64,000 bases of DNA from Azadirachta indica (lineage: Eukaryota; Streptophyta; Magnoliopsida; Sapindales; Meliaceae). How positions within the stretch are numbered: the first letter of the stretch is position 1; each line of letters starts with the position of its first letter. The position numbers and the translations under genes are program-made. The stretch is from positions 9,198,913 through 9,262,912 of the forward strand of contig CM040450.1 in NCBI GenBank assembly GCA_022749755.1, given 5' to 3'. The notes below the pieces were generated by a model. It was not told the origin of the DNA. It did not search any database and worked only from the letters and a program-made list of their open reading frames with translations. This document shows positions 1 to 11,578 of the stretch, piece after piece.

Positions 1-19
1 TTGACGTATATCAACGTAC

Positions 20-268
20 AAGTTCACAAAATTGTTTGAAACTCCCACGTTTTTCTGGCATAACAGTTGCAAGCAAAGCCTCCTGTTGCCTACCAACATT
101 AGCAAGTTCAGTCACCACCCTCAGTTTATCAAAGTTCATGTTTGCCCCACTGGTTATTGCTACAACGTTTTCTCCACTAAGGCCATAATATTTGCAATAT
201 GCTTCAGCTCCAGCAAGTGCAAGAGCGCCTGCAGGTTCTAAAATGCTCCTTTTCTCCTCAAACATGTC
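20..268 (-). CDS. OMR1: Threonine deaminase exon 5 (end of catalytic domain; gene continues off window)
   Basis: Eighty-three intact codons run from [15 protein letters not shown] to GSFKQFCEL after acceptor GTGCAG. The donor is most likely GTACGT at 19-14, because the family continues V-G-P-M-N and reading through gives a stop after one more Arg. The exon completes the PLP domain and enters the first regulatory ACT-like subdomain. About 150 C-terminal codons are missing only because the window ends. Confidence 0.9.
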
Positions 269-3200
269 CTGCACACCAGAATTAACGTTGTAAATCAATA
301 GGGCTTGAACACTATATGCCAATTCATCAGCTCCATATGCCCTGATTACGTAATGCATTTCTCCATTAAAATGCTTATGTTATTGTAACAAGTTCACAAA
401 TTTAAAATGAACCTGAAGATATTTCATTCCAAAAAGAATAAACAGAGAGGCAAGGGGAAGGAACTGGTTCTGAATGGAGGAGGATTCATTGTTCCATGAA
501 GCATACCATTCACAAAAAATAAAACGGCTGAAGTAATTAGTACAGCAAGAAACAGCCTTTAGTGTACTTTCCCAAAGTGTACAATACTGACTTGTTGCAC
601 TTTCTTATATCTACAATGCATAATATTCTTAAAAAGAAAAGAAGAGGTCAGCACACACAAGCAAACTCCAACACCTTAAAGAAGCCTCACCTTTATCGAG
701 GCACAAATAGCATCACGGCTTACAAGAACAATACCATCTACCAATTTCTTGCATAAACGGAAAGTCTCTTCACCAACTTCTTTAACAGCTACACCATCTG
801 CAAAACCTCCCACTTGGTCCAATATCACTCTCTCCCCATGATGTAGTGACAAGGCCATGGCATTTGCATCAGAGGGCTCCACTCCAATAATTTTCACCTG
901 TGTGTTAATGATATTACATTTAATACTCTTGGTGGAAAGCATAATTTTGTCAGAAACAGATTACTAAGCTAGAAATTCAAAGAAAAGGACCAAAGTTCAA
1001 AATATTGATTTTGCTACATCTCCGAATCCACTGGAACTCATAAAACTTGGTTGGAAACCACTCTGAACTGAAACTAGAGAAAATAAGATGTATGCTCAAT
1101 ACAGAAAGTGGGCGGAAGTTCAGAAGGCTAAGAATATAAAAAGGAAATTAGTGTAACTAGAAAAACTGGGAGCGCCCAAAACAAATTTAAAACAGTGCGT
1201 TGTATTATTGTGGTGATTTAATATTGCTGTAAATAGCAATAGAAGGATCAGATGAGTAAAAGATAACAATTTATAAAGTGGTGAGATAAGAACAGAAGGC
1301 ATGAGTGTGGTGAAGAGAGATGTTATAAAGATTATCTTTAAGGTCAAGAAACTTGAGAACAATCTCAATCCTACTGACTCCATCACTTTAGACAACAATA
1401 ATAGTCGAGAATGATAAATCAAAATTACAGAAAATAAGTTTATTGTGGGAAAGAAATAATCTCTTAGTTTCAATCTATATCATAAGGTCATCTAGCACAT
1501 ATTTACACAGAAGACAAAGCTTATGAATAACTCAGAGTCATAACTGTATTGATCTTTCAAATAAAAATAATGGTAGTTGCAAGTCCAAAAAACTTGAACA
1601 AATTTGTGTATGCTACATTTGACAAAATGAAAAACTATCCAGGTTGCAATTACAAAGACAGATCATCAGGCTAGACTATGTACAAAGTAGAAAGATGTCA
1701 AACAAGCCCAGCTCATTTGCTTTAGCTGGAAACTTGTAAATAATATGCCTGCTGAAACTTAATTAGCCCATTTCTCATTTTAACTCAAGGGATGATGAGC
1801 TATGTCTCTCAGGCCAGGATGACACTTGAATCTAAAGAATCTCCTTTTAACTTGAGGGGTGATTGGTTAAGTGTCCCAGCCTAAGACCCTAAGATGATGC
1901 TTCAATCTAAAGAATCTCCAAGGATGATAAATTTTAAGCTTATATGCAGCATGGGAAAATTTTATCATAACATGTTTGACATATGTGATGATCCATGAAT
2001 TGCAAATAAGAAAATCAATTCCATTTTATTATGATTACTACCTCAGCAACATGATCTCCCTCAAAAAAAAAAAAAAATCAAATCAAATTTTATTTTATTT
2101 AGATAATATTAGCTGAAATTTAGCACTCACCTAGATATCAAAAATAAATGAATAAATAAAATTGTATAAGGGAAAGAACTGCATATGCTTACTAGGGTCT
2201 TCATCATGCTCCAACATTATGAAAAACAATATTCTTGAATATTAAACAAGTTTACCAACACAATTATCAGACGAAAGACTGATGCAAAATTCTTACACAG
2301 TAACCAACAGACCTGGGGAGAAACCCTCTTTACATAAGCAGCAATACCAGCAATTAGCCCACCACCCCCAACTGGAACAAAGATTGCATGTATTGGTTCT
2401 TGCATTTGACGTATAATTTCCATCCCAACTGTTCCCTGCCCCATGATGATATCTGGGTGATCAAAAGGAGGTATAAACATACGACCCTCATCTTTGGCTA
2501 GCCTTTTAGCATGTGCCTGTGCTTCATCATAAGAATCCCCCACAAGAACAACTTTTGCACCCAATCTCTTAACAGATTGCCACTGTAGAATAAAAAATCC
2601 ACTATCAAATAACAAATCGTAATCTCATTACACAATCAGCATTCAACACCAACGATGTCAACAGAAAACATACCTTGATTTCTGGGGTGGTAAGTGGCAT
2701 AACAATCACAGCATCACAGCCTAGAGTCTTGGCAGATAATGCAACACCTTGGGCATGATTTCCAGCTGATGAGCAGATAAAACCCCTCTTTGCAACTGAT
2801 CCTTTGTTAGTTTGGCCATCATATTGTATGCTCCACGAAGCTTGAATGAGAAAACCTAACAAATCCAAATCCATCATGTCCATAACACTTTTTCTCTTCG
2901 GGCACAGTGAGTCATACTAATTGATTTCTCACAATAAATCATACTAGTTGATTAATACAAGAGATCACCACATTATGACAATTAAACTTGGTATTGATTA
3001 ATCCAAGAGAGCACTACATTCTCACAATCCAAATCCCTCCCTCCCTACCTCTCTCCCTCTCTCTCACAAGCAACACAAGTGACCTCCCTCTTGGTCTCAC
3101 TGCCATGGTTGCTTATGGGAGCCACCATGACATTTGAGCTTGACTTCCCATCCCACTGGCATGTCACATGAGCAATGCGAAAAAAAAATGTACCACAATG

Positions 3201-6200
3201 GATTAGTCCATATTTGTTTTTTATTCATTCTTTGTTGCTAATTTTCATATTTTGCATAGTTTTAGAAAAAGAGAAAGAGTGTAGTTTTCTTCTTATTTTC
3301 ATTGCTAATTTACCCAGAAAGATTTTCGTATAAAAAGCTATGACATAAATATCATCCAGTTCTCTCGAATTTGTCAAACCATCAATTACACCAGCCAGGT
3401 TTCTAAAACTATAAACCATCTCCCCTCAATCTAACATAACAGATCAAGGCATTTTCATTATTTCACATTAAAAAATTGGACAAAAATTTTGGAGATCTAT
3501 GGTATCTTGGAAACATCCTGTGGGTAAACCATACAGAAATTCTCACATCTACTACCATCACTCAAAATCCACAATGATTCAATATTAAGGAACTTCTATA
3601 CAAATCGATAAGTGAAGAATCCTCCTGCCCCAAATTTAAAGAACTCTCATGTATTTTTAGGTAACAAAGGGAAAAACTGAAACATTTTGGCATACAAGTA
3701 TGCACCAAGGAAAATAATTAAACTCTCCCTCATACTGCTTGCCATTAGATAAAAACCTTTATTCTAAAATGCAGTTGTCTTTACAAAGTCAAAGGAGTGA
3801 TCAGTTGAAAAATTTATTTGGAAATGGCATTTAGTAGCCATAAAAGTGATAGCACAAGTATTTTCAAAATATGTGCTATACGAACGCAGGATGGCTTACT
3901 GTAGTAATCATATGGATGATAATCAAGCACTAGCATATGAAGTTATAAAGCAAAATCCATTAGCCAGGGGATGGGGCCCAAGACAAACACATGCTACAGT
4001 GCACCAGTGTACAAAGCATCAGTGATAAAAAAATGAAAGGGTTATATACCCTTAACATTTCATCCATTGCTTTGTTTCTCAATCTTTTCATACCCTAATC
4101 TCTAACTTTCCCTGTTATTGTATCAATAATGCATTCATCTACAGGTTCAATTATGGATCAGGTTGTAACTGTCCCAACTAAAATCCTCTCAACAAATGCA
4201 ACTGTTCTAATAGTAATTTATTGGTGGCACCAAATACAAATGCCATAACCTAACTGCTGGAAATCTTCAAGGGTAAAATCAGGGTCAGCTTCTTTCACAA
4301 AGATACCCTTGAGTTGGCCAATAGTTACAGAAGGCAGGCAGGTTTGTTTGATAATTCAACAAAAGTTAAGAGTAACTTGATGACACTAGTCCATAGTGGA
4401 AGTGCAAACAACTGGCCACCTGAATTCCACATGTTTTATGGCTACAATTCTATTGCTTTCAGGGTAAAACTTCATTTTTGTCCAAGTTTTATTCAACGTT
4501 CAAGTTAATCTTTAAAGTTTCAAGTGATTCATTCAATCCTACAAGTTTTGTCATTGTTCAACTTAGTATTTAGCTTACAAGGCAGCTAATTTAGTCAACA
4601 TTAAACTGACATGATTCAGTATTTTGTAATTGATATTTTAGAATGAAGCAGCTAAACATTGGCTATTCCAACTTGAAAATCATCTCTAAAATCCATGATA
4701 TGCACCATCTCTCTCAGCTTCCTATTTCCCTCTACTTTCTTCCTCACGCCACTTTTCAAATACTATCTCTTTCCCTATGTCCTTATTGATCCAACTAGAC
4801 ACAGAGGAAGGACTTCTTTGTCTTTCCTTACCAAGAGATTTGGTCAACAAAATGAGGGAAAGAGAGAGAGAGAGATCCATGATTTTCAATTTCAACAATT
4901 CTTTTGCCACATCAACAAACATTCAATTATTTGATCTTAAAATGTAAGGGATAAAGTAAGTTGTTTAAAATATCCATCATTTTCACAAAATATCGGCCAC
5001 ATAGCAAATGAATCAGTTAAATATTGATCACATCAATTGACAAGCCAACTTTTTATGTGGCAGGTTGACTAAACTGAAGCAATCGCATAACTAAAAGGAG
5101 CAGCAAACGAAAACATTTGCAATTGAAAGACAAAACTTAAGCTTGACTAAGACTTGAGATCCACAACGCAGTTTTACGCTTGTTTTATTCTGTGATCAAG
5201 AAAACATTCACATTTTGAGCACCATAAAATCTTCAATTTTAGCTTTTAATTGGGAATATTATGAATATTCTACATAATACACATACACATAGAACGAGTT
5301 TAAATCTACAGGACATTTTTGGGATTGAAATGTTGTATATATAATTGCAATATGAAAAAATCACTAGATTTAAGATACTAGTGGAAACTAATTGGCCCCC
5401 AATAAAAGTTGGTTTTTGTTGTCCTTTTAAAATTAAGTACAAGCATTTCAATTGCAAATATACAATTAGTTAAGAAAGAGAGACACAAATCTAATTATTT
5501 TGACTAACATTCACAAGTGCTTGTTGGTACAAAGTGGAATCAACCTTTTCCAAATTAAGTTACCTCTTACCCTTGCAACTCAAAATCAAAAACTCTACTC
5601 CAATTCCTTCATGCATCTCCTAAAGCTATTTTCTTTCTTTTTTTCAATTTACTAACAGATACAAAGGCAAATCCAAAACAAATTCTATTTGTATAAATCA
5701 ACAAGTAAACAACACAATATAGGATATAAGTTTTCTTTATTTAAAAATAGAAAATAGATTAAAATTTAAAAAAAAAAAAAAAAAAAGAAGAGAAAGAGAG
5801 AGAAGACACGAATTCAAATTAAAACAGGCCATCTCAATTACTCATAACTGAAAACAACTAAAACGAATGAAAATTAAACCTAAAACTCTCATGTCCATAT
5901 TATTAAACGTAGATAAAGCATAAATTAGTAAACGATTTTTTTTTTCAACCAATAAACAGATGAGAAAAAAACTCCATAAATTTAAAAACGACGCTCCTTT
6001 CCTGAAGGATGAGAGGCAAATAGGAAATAAAGCAAAATTATGAAAACAAAAAAGAAACAATGAATGATAAAAATTTAAAATAAAAACTCACAGGTTGTAA
6101 ATCTTCTCTTTTAAGCCAAAGTTTAACGCCTAATCTCTCGGACAATTTTGGCGCGAACTGTAATGGCGATTCAATTGCGACGTCATAAACCTTAGACGCC

Positions 6201-6553
6201 AGTATGTTGGTCAAATAGCTCATGGCATTAATGACGCTGTCGCCGTCATCATCATCGTTCACTGTAGGGTCCGGTACAGCCCCGAGGCAACCGGACGGGT
6301 ACTGCAGAGAAGTCGGCGAAACCTTTTTCACATGAGATGTCGGCGGATGAGAATGTAACGTATTTTCACGGGAAGCAACGGCTGATGTAATCTCGGTCGT
6401 CGATTTAGACATTGCCATTACAATTGGCATTTTCATTTGCCGACAGCGAGAGCGGGCGGGGGTAGGGGCGGGGGCGGGGACGGAGCGGAACCTTCTGTGG
6501 TGGTTCGGACGGACGAGAGGAGTGAGAGGAGACCTCAGCCAGAGGGACTCCAT
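20..6553 (-). CDS. OMR1: Threonine deaminase (biosynthetic, plastid), first five exons; frame broken in exon 2
   Basis: Biosynthetic threonine deaminase is a PLP enzyme that turns threonine into 2-oxobutanoate, the first committed step of isoleucine synthesis in plastids, and is feedback-inhibited by isoleucine. Five exons read leftward: 6553-6092 (154 codons), 2855-2674, 2582-2313 (90), 897-691 (69) and 268-20 (83); the rest lies off the left edge. Junctions are GT/AG in phase 0. The first 55 or so residues are Ser/Arg/Pro-rich, as in a transit peptide. Exon 2 has the PLP-lysine motif [10 protein letters not shown] and the substrate loop SSAGNHAQG, exon 3 the phosphate loop [10 protein letters not shown], and exon 5 [11 protein letters not shown], leading into the ACT-like regulatory domain. 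Exon 2 is 182 nt where the family needs 180; two extra bases near 2779-2782 shift the frame and meet a stop at 2721-2723. This could be a broken allele, a pseudogene or a sequence error. The enzyme identity is very secure. Confidence 0.93.
691..897 (-). CDS. OMR1: Threonine deaminase exon 4
   Basis: Sixty-nine intact codons, [18 protein letters not shown] through DAICASIK, lie between acceptor ACACAG and donor GTGAGG. The stretch [19 protein letters not shown] is diagnostic of biosynthetic threonine deaminase rather than serine racemase or a short catabolic form. Confidence 0.92.
898..2312 (-). other. Threonine deaminase intron 3 (1.4 kb)
   Basis: AT-rich intron between exons 3 and 4, with a poly-A run near 2061-2075. 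Open frames here, such as 1120-1473 on the minus strand, are hydrophobic low-complexity translations with no family resemblance. I see no insertion with recognisable ends. Confidence 0.7.
2313..2582 (-). CDS. OMR1: Threonine deaminase exon 3 (PLP phosphate loop)
   Basis: Ninety intact codons run from [10 protein letters not shown] to VKRVSPQ after acceptor CTACAG, with donor GTCTGT. They include [16 protein letters not shown] and the tetraglycine loop [10 protein letters not shown] that holds the PLP phosphate in fold-type II enzymes. The 91-nt intron to exon 2 is short and typical. Confidence 0.92.
2674..2855 (-). CDS. OMR1: Threonine deaminase exon 2, carries a +2 frameshift
   Basis: The acceptor (TTAG) at 2857-2856 is followed by [16 protein letters not shown], with the lysine that binds PLP. 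The second half, [17 protein letters not shown] to TTPEIK, is perfectly conserved but in another frame. Sixty codons are expected from the conserved protein, and the exon measures 182 nt. The offset is removed if two of the four T residues (AAAA at 2779-2782 on the + strand) are absent. Donor is GTATGT. Confidence 0.88.
2856..6091 (-). other. Threonine deaminase intron 1 (3.2 kb)
   Basis: Long first intron bounded by donor GTGAGT at 6091 and acceptor TTAG at 2857. It contains a CT-rich tract at about 3028-3064, an AG dinucleotide run near 4859-4876 and a poly-A stretch at 5768-5787. Long first introns are common in plant housekeeping genes and can enhance expression, but nothing here shows that directly. 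I see no coding exon or terminal repeat inside it. Confidence 0.7.
6092..6553 (-). CDS. OMR1: Threonine deaminase exon 1 (transit peptide and start of catalytic domain)
   Basis: The ATG at 6553-6551 opens 154 codons ending in KREDLQP, followed by donor GTGAGT. The exon is far more GC-rich than its surroundings. The N-terminus has many Arg, Ser and Pro and few acidic residues up to about residue 55, as expected of a plastid transit peptide. An acidic run (NDDDDGDS) precedes the conserved [20 protein letters not shown] stretch that begins the mature enzyme. No in-frame upstream ATG offers a better start. Confidence 0.9.
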
Positions 6554-6626
6554 TGAGGAGGTTTGGGTCGGGTCGTGTGGAGTCGGGCTGCGGCGGCTGC
6601 TGCTGCTGCTGATGCTTTTTGTTCAA
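6405..6626 (-). CDS. Possible upstream ORF overlapping the threonine deaminase start
   Basis: An ATG at 6626-6624, 73 nt upstream of the main start, opens a 73-codon frame that begins with a polyglutamine stretch from CAG repeats ([10 protein letters not shown]). It runs past the main ATG in another frame before stopping. If the mRNA starts upstream of 6626, ribosomes would meet this ATG first, which could lower translation of the enzyme. The peptide is Pro/Arg-rich and matches nothing I recognise. It may be a chance frame in a GC-rich leader. Confidence 0.3.
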   Translation of the reverse strand: MNKKHQQQQQPPQPDSTRPDPNLLNGVPLAEVSSHSSRPSEPPQKVPLRPRPRPYPRPLSLSANENANCNGNV

Positions 6627-7107
6627 ATGTCTAAGGCAAAACGTGGGTTTAGTAGAGAAAACGTGGATCTATTTTGCAGCGTGGGAAAACCTTTTATGAA
6701 AATCTCTGATTACAAAAGAAAAGAATGGTTTGTTTTAAATGAAAGTCCAGCCAATTAGACAAGAACGCGTGGCGCTGTGGTGGCGAAGACAGTTATGTTA
6801 CGGAGCTTTTTTGCTTCTGTGATGAAATGGTAGGTGATTTTAACAGTTACTTTCGTTTTATTACACTTGCGCAGGAGTTACAAGGAAAACAGCAGCATGG
6901 TGCGCCCATGTTCAAAGAGTCCGTGACTGTGGCCGAGAGTGGGGCCCAATCAACTAGTCCAAATGGAAATAATAAATCACATTTATTTGTTCGGCAACCC
7001 AATTCATTTAATGTCCTGCAGAGTCATAAAGTTTTAGGGTACGTTTTGCGGCAATGAGTGAATTGTACTGTTTAACGTAGGATGGATAGCAATTGGAATT
7101 GATTAAA
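6627..7107 (-). promoter_or_regulatory. Presumed promoter and leader of threonine deaminase
   Basis: This stretch lies upstream of the leftward gene. A weak TATA-like CATAAAAGG occurs on the minus strand near 6692-6700, about 140 nt above the ATG, which would place transcription start near 6660. No other element stands out. The duplicated block begins immediately after, at 7108. Confidence 0.35.
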
Positions 7108-7560
7108 TAAAAATCTGTGCTATGTTTAGTGTTAGTATACTAGTTGTAAGGTAATCTATGCTTAGTATAATAGTAGATTGAACTGAATTGATATTTACAT
7201 TTTTTAAAAATTAAGTTAATATTTAATTAACAATAAATTAAAAGAATAGGTATAGTTTTCAATAAATTAAGTTAAGATATTTATTTAATCTAAACCTATA
7301 TATTATTTATAAACTATAATAATTTGTATCTTATAACTAAAATATTTGCATATATATAAATAAATGTTTTAAAAATTAGATTAATATTTTTAAATAATTA
7401 AATTAATGATGCATATACATCCAAAAATACTCACACACATAAAACAAAAAAAATATATATATTACATATGTCTTTATCTAGTCATCTTTCCCAAAATGTA
7501 TATTTAATCTAGTTATCAAACTAGCCTATTGCTGTCAACAAAAATTAGTATTCATATTAG

Positions 7561-10500
7561 TACTACAAAAAGAGTTTCTTGATAGGTAATATCTATCAAA
7601 AAATCTTGATACATATTTTAGAATTCAAATTTGTACTACAACAAAAGTCTTTTTGATAGATAATATTTATTAAAAAAGGCACTTTATAACGGAAACTTTC
7701 TATCAAGAAAGATCCACTATTATTAGTAATCACGTGTCGTTATTTCGTAATAAAAGCATCATTTATCACAACTATGTTATATATAATTATCATAAAATTA
7801 TGATAGATTTTATTTTTATCACGTACTTATAAAAAATTCTCAATATAATTTTATCATGAAATGTCCTATTTTTCTACATCTTACTTTTTAATTTTCCTAT
7901 TTGTACAATTATTTATCTGATTTTTTATTTTCTTGGATTTTTATTTGTCCAATTTTTCTATTTTCCAATTTTTCTTGTGTTTTAATTTTTCAATTTTCTC
8001 CATTATTTGTTCTTATTTTTAATATTGGTCATGATGGAAGATGATAGAATGTAAAAATAGACATCATAATAAAAATTTTGTTATTTATTGAACATAATTA
8101 AAATTACAAATATTCTCATATAATTATTTCAAAACTATACACAAATGAAAATTCCAACAAATTGATTAAATGTTGAAATAATAAAGTCATCTCAGCATCC
8201 TCTCATTACAAAGCAAAGCACAAAATTAATTCACACCTGTTACAAAAAATGCACAGTAAATCATCTCATTTGTAAAATGTAGTATAAAAAAGTAAAATCT
8301 TATTCAAAATACACTACAATACAAATACAAATGCAATTAAATTAAATTTTAAAAGTGCCATATTTTTTTAGAAATAAAACCCAAATGAAAAAAAAATTGT
8401 TATTTAAGAAAAAAAAACTTACTGGGAAATTTGTTGTAGTAGTAGTGTCCTAATATTACAATACGACGACTAAACCATCAGCTCTTGCAACATTTTCTTG
8501 TTTTTCATAGTCTCCTATTTAAAATTGGAAGCTAAAAGTATAAGAATCTTCAAAGGAAAGATAAAAATTTAACTGAAAGTGTTTCTTAAGAAACATAATA
8601 AATAGATTATATACACTCACCCATATAGATTATAAATAGTTGATGTAACACCCAAAGCTGGATTTATACCAGATGCAACAACTTTTTTCAAAAACCAGAA
8701 ACTGCAGCTTGTTTCTTGCTGCTGTTTTTTTGTTTTTATTTTTTTTTTTTCGTTGCTTTTGCTGTGTACCACTACTTCTCCTGCTAATACTGCTCCTACA
8801 ATGAAACTGTCCAAGCAACAGTTTCAGAAAATCCAAATTGTTTTCAAATTTTTTAATTCAAAATTATAGAAACTGACGTGGTACAATATAAGATAACAAG
8901 TTACAAAAACTGCTCATCCTAATATCATGCACAAAAATAACATAATTAAAGCTTCTAAAATCGCAGAGAAGATGTAAATCTTAAGAAAGCACCACTAAGT
9001 GAAACCATTGCAAATTCTTACAACCGAATAAATCAATTAAGCCTATATAAACTTTAATAATGTTCAAACCAGTTCAAGTCCGAGAAATAATCTAAGAAAC
9101 CTAACATTTACAAAAGTTGATTAACATATCAGTTTAGAAATATGCCAATTAATAATCAAATTTCATAATGCCTTAAAGTTGGATTAAAAACATAGACTCT
9201 TGAGAAAATGAACTGAAAATACGTTTTAATCAGCAATATACATATACAAAGATTTTTTATGCATGCTTAGTTTGCCAGAGCAACGTGGCCAACATCTTGG
9301 TCATATATGAAGCCAGGACAAAGTGCAGGTTGCATGTTATTGGTTTTCAGCAATTGAGCTATCACAAGGATTAATTCCTCCTCCTTATAAATGATTGTGC
9401 AATGACAAAAATCGTAAGGCATTGAAGTAACTCACCAGGCTTTCCTCCAAATAGAACAAAACTTTCAGCTGGTTCTACACCATATAGCTAATCAAAAAGG
9501 AAGAAATAATCATACATCAATAACTGCAAGAACAGATTAAAGTTCACAGTAGGCAAGAATCATAACTTTAATCTATTCTTCGAAAACCCAAATGTAAGAT
9601 TCATTTTAGGATTGATATTTACAGTAAAGCATTAATCTTACCTTAATGTTCGGGTTTTGTTCTTTGAAATACTTCCCAGTAGCCGTTATTGTGCCACAAA
9701 TACCAATGCCATAAACAAAGGCATCAATCAATTTTTCTTCCCGACCTTTTCCATATCTCTGCACCTGTTATCCACCAATCAATCATATAATGAATCTGCA
9801 CTAACAACACATACGACTCAAATTTTTACAACTACCAACAACATCGAATTGGTTATTAATTAAGAAAATACCTTTGGATTGGCAGGATTTCCAACATCTT
9901 ACTAGGTTTAAATTAATATGATTTATATATATCCAGCTAGCAGTGTATAATTTTTATTTATCCGTTTTGTTTTAATTAAGAAATTAAATAATAATTTTAG
10001 TCACAAAATCTATGTCCACAATTTTATGCCTAATTATTTATATATGATTGGAACAAATGGAGTAAATATATAATATGAAGGAGTTTTGAGTAGACAGGTG
10101 TAAGGTGAACTTGTGAATGTTAACTGCAAGTTGCTACGAGGAAAAAAAATTGACCAGGAGATATTTCTCAGCAGTACCCACGAACATTAGTTTACTAAAA
10201 ATGCATTCTAAATCTCAAATAAATCAAATATTTAAAAAGTTAAAAAAAAAAAGAAAAACCGACAGTTTTCTAGCTCAGGTCATCACCTATAAATGCAAAA
10301 GAGACACCATACATCTGAAATCTTGCTGGACGATGTCTGGATCTAGTTGTTTCAGCAACGAGGGCTTGCCTTGATTCGTGACGAGCAACAACGAAACAAA
10401 TGTGACGATGAACAGCGGTGAAATGAAGGCGACAACAAACAACGACGAACGGCGCTGAAACGAAGGTGGCAATAAAGGATAACCGACGGTGTAGTGAGCT

Positions 10501-11337
10501 TGATTTATGAATGAAATTTAGGGGGAGTCGTGAATGTAGTGGCCGCTGAGCGTGAAACTTAAAAAAGTTTTGGTGCTGTCACTTGTGTCTTTACTGGAGG
10601 GGTGTTTATGTTTTAAAATAATCCTATCAAACTGTATATTATAGTTATGTGTAACAAATAGGTCCACGATTGTCTCATAATAATTGTTCCACTGAGGGAC
10701 TCATTTGTTTTATTTTTTAAGTATGTACTATGTTTATTATTTTATTAACACTCAGGGATCTAACAATTATTCTCCCATCTTAATCTTTTACCCCTTTTAT
10801 TTATATTTTAACTATTAGTTGTTAAGTGTAAAATTATATAATTTTTGAAGAAATTAAAAAGTTAGCTTATACTTGTAAATTTATTTTTTTTGTTCTAATA
10901 TATAATCATGTTAAAAGGTATATTTACTAATATGTTAACAAAAACAATATAAATTTAAAAACATTATCATATTAATTTATTAAATTATTATAATATAATT
11001 ATAATAAGTAATAAAGTCCTTTTGAATTTTCGGCAGAATAAAAATTAAACCAAATGATGTGGTTTCGCTCATATGCAATAACAAAAAAAAATATGACATC
11101 AATTTTTCTATAGAACCCCAAATTACTTATTGAACAATATTATTTGATTGGTAAATAATTTTTATCATCCTGTCACGAGTTATATATCACAAAATTTGAG
11201 CATTATTTTATTACGAAATTATCGAAAATAGATTTCAGTTTCAATGTGGATATTGTTGATAGAAGTATATTACGGTTTTGTGATAGAAGTCATATTTGTC
11301 ACAAAACCCTTTGTCAAACAAGCTCGCTTTTGTAGAA
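7561..11337. mobile_element. CACTA-like DNA transposon, copy A, carrying a gene fragment
   Basis: The left end reads TACTACAAAAAGAG and the right end, in reverse complement, TTCTACAAAAGCGAGC; copy B keeps the right end as TTTTGTAGTA. Plant CACTA elements usually start CACTACAA, so these look like decayed CACTA ends. Subterminal parts agree too: ATTTCGTAATAAAA followed by a TCA-rich stretch occurs in inverted orientation about 180 and 125 bases from the ends. No CACTA transposase is visible and no clear 3-bp target duplication. The interior holds cysteine synthase exons and, at 10287-10500, a C/G-richer stretch with no recognisable product. Confidence 0.42.
9436..9901 (-). pseudogene. Cysteine synthase (O-acetylserine thiol-lyase) gene fragment
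   Basis: Three exon-like pieces of a cysteine synthase or its beta-cyanoalanine synthase relative lie in order on the minus strand. They are NPANPK ending at donor GTATTT (about 9901-9872), a 41-codon exon with [19 protein letters not shown] to KEQNPNIK (9764-9642, GT/AG flanked), and LYGVEPAESFVLFGGKPG (9487-9436, donor GTGAGT). The small IHYETT segment expected after NPANPK is missing. The PLP phosphate loop, normally GTGGT, reads GICGT, so the fragment could not make an active enzyme. No exons for the first half or the C-terminus are recognisable. It sits inside a CACTA-like element in copy A only, which suggests gene capture. Confidence 0.8.
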
Positions 11338-11578
11338 ATTTAGAGTCAAAGCATAATTAATGTAATTATATAAAAAGTAAAACATATTTGCTTTCAAATT
11401 AAATTCAGACTTTATTCTCACAAATACTAACTTACTTTCACCCCACAATAATTTGAATGTTGAAAAATTATAAGATTTATATAGTACAAGACTTAAGGCC
11501 TCATACTTACAAGTTCATTAGCAATGCCACTTCTATCTTCTTATCACCTAACATGTACTTAGCTATCATATCCATGCT

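Noticed and set aside
4695..4934. Overlapping plus- and minus-strand ORFs in threonine deaminase intron 1
   Set aside because: Hydrophobic or low-complexity translations around CT and AG runs, within an intron bounded by good splice sites.
8617..8836. Small ORF (begins MDSFIVGAVLAGEVVVHS) on the minus strand, also found at 17989-18171
   Set aside because: Both copies start alike, but different lengths of an A/T run put the second half in different frames (63 and 60 residues with unrelated ends), and the translation resembles no family I know. It looks like a chance frame in the CACTA-like element.
9281..9345. A further exon of the cysteine synthase fragment (frame PGFIYDQDVGHVALAN)
   Set aside because: It follows the fragment in the right direction but does not match the expected next exon or the C-terminus of cysteine synthase, so I left it out of the pseudogene.
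10117..10374. ORF to the right of the cysteine synthase fragment and the overlapping minus frame at 10287-10472
   Set aside because: Both overlap in AT-rich or simple GC-richer DNA without family resemblance, and are absent from copy B.
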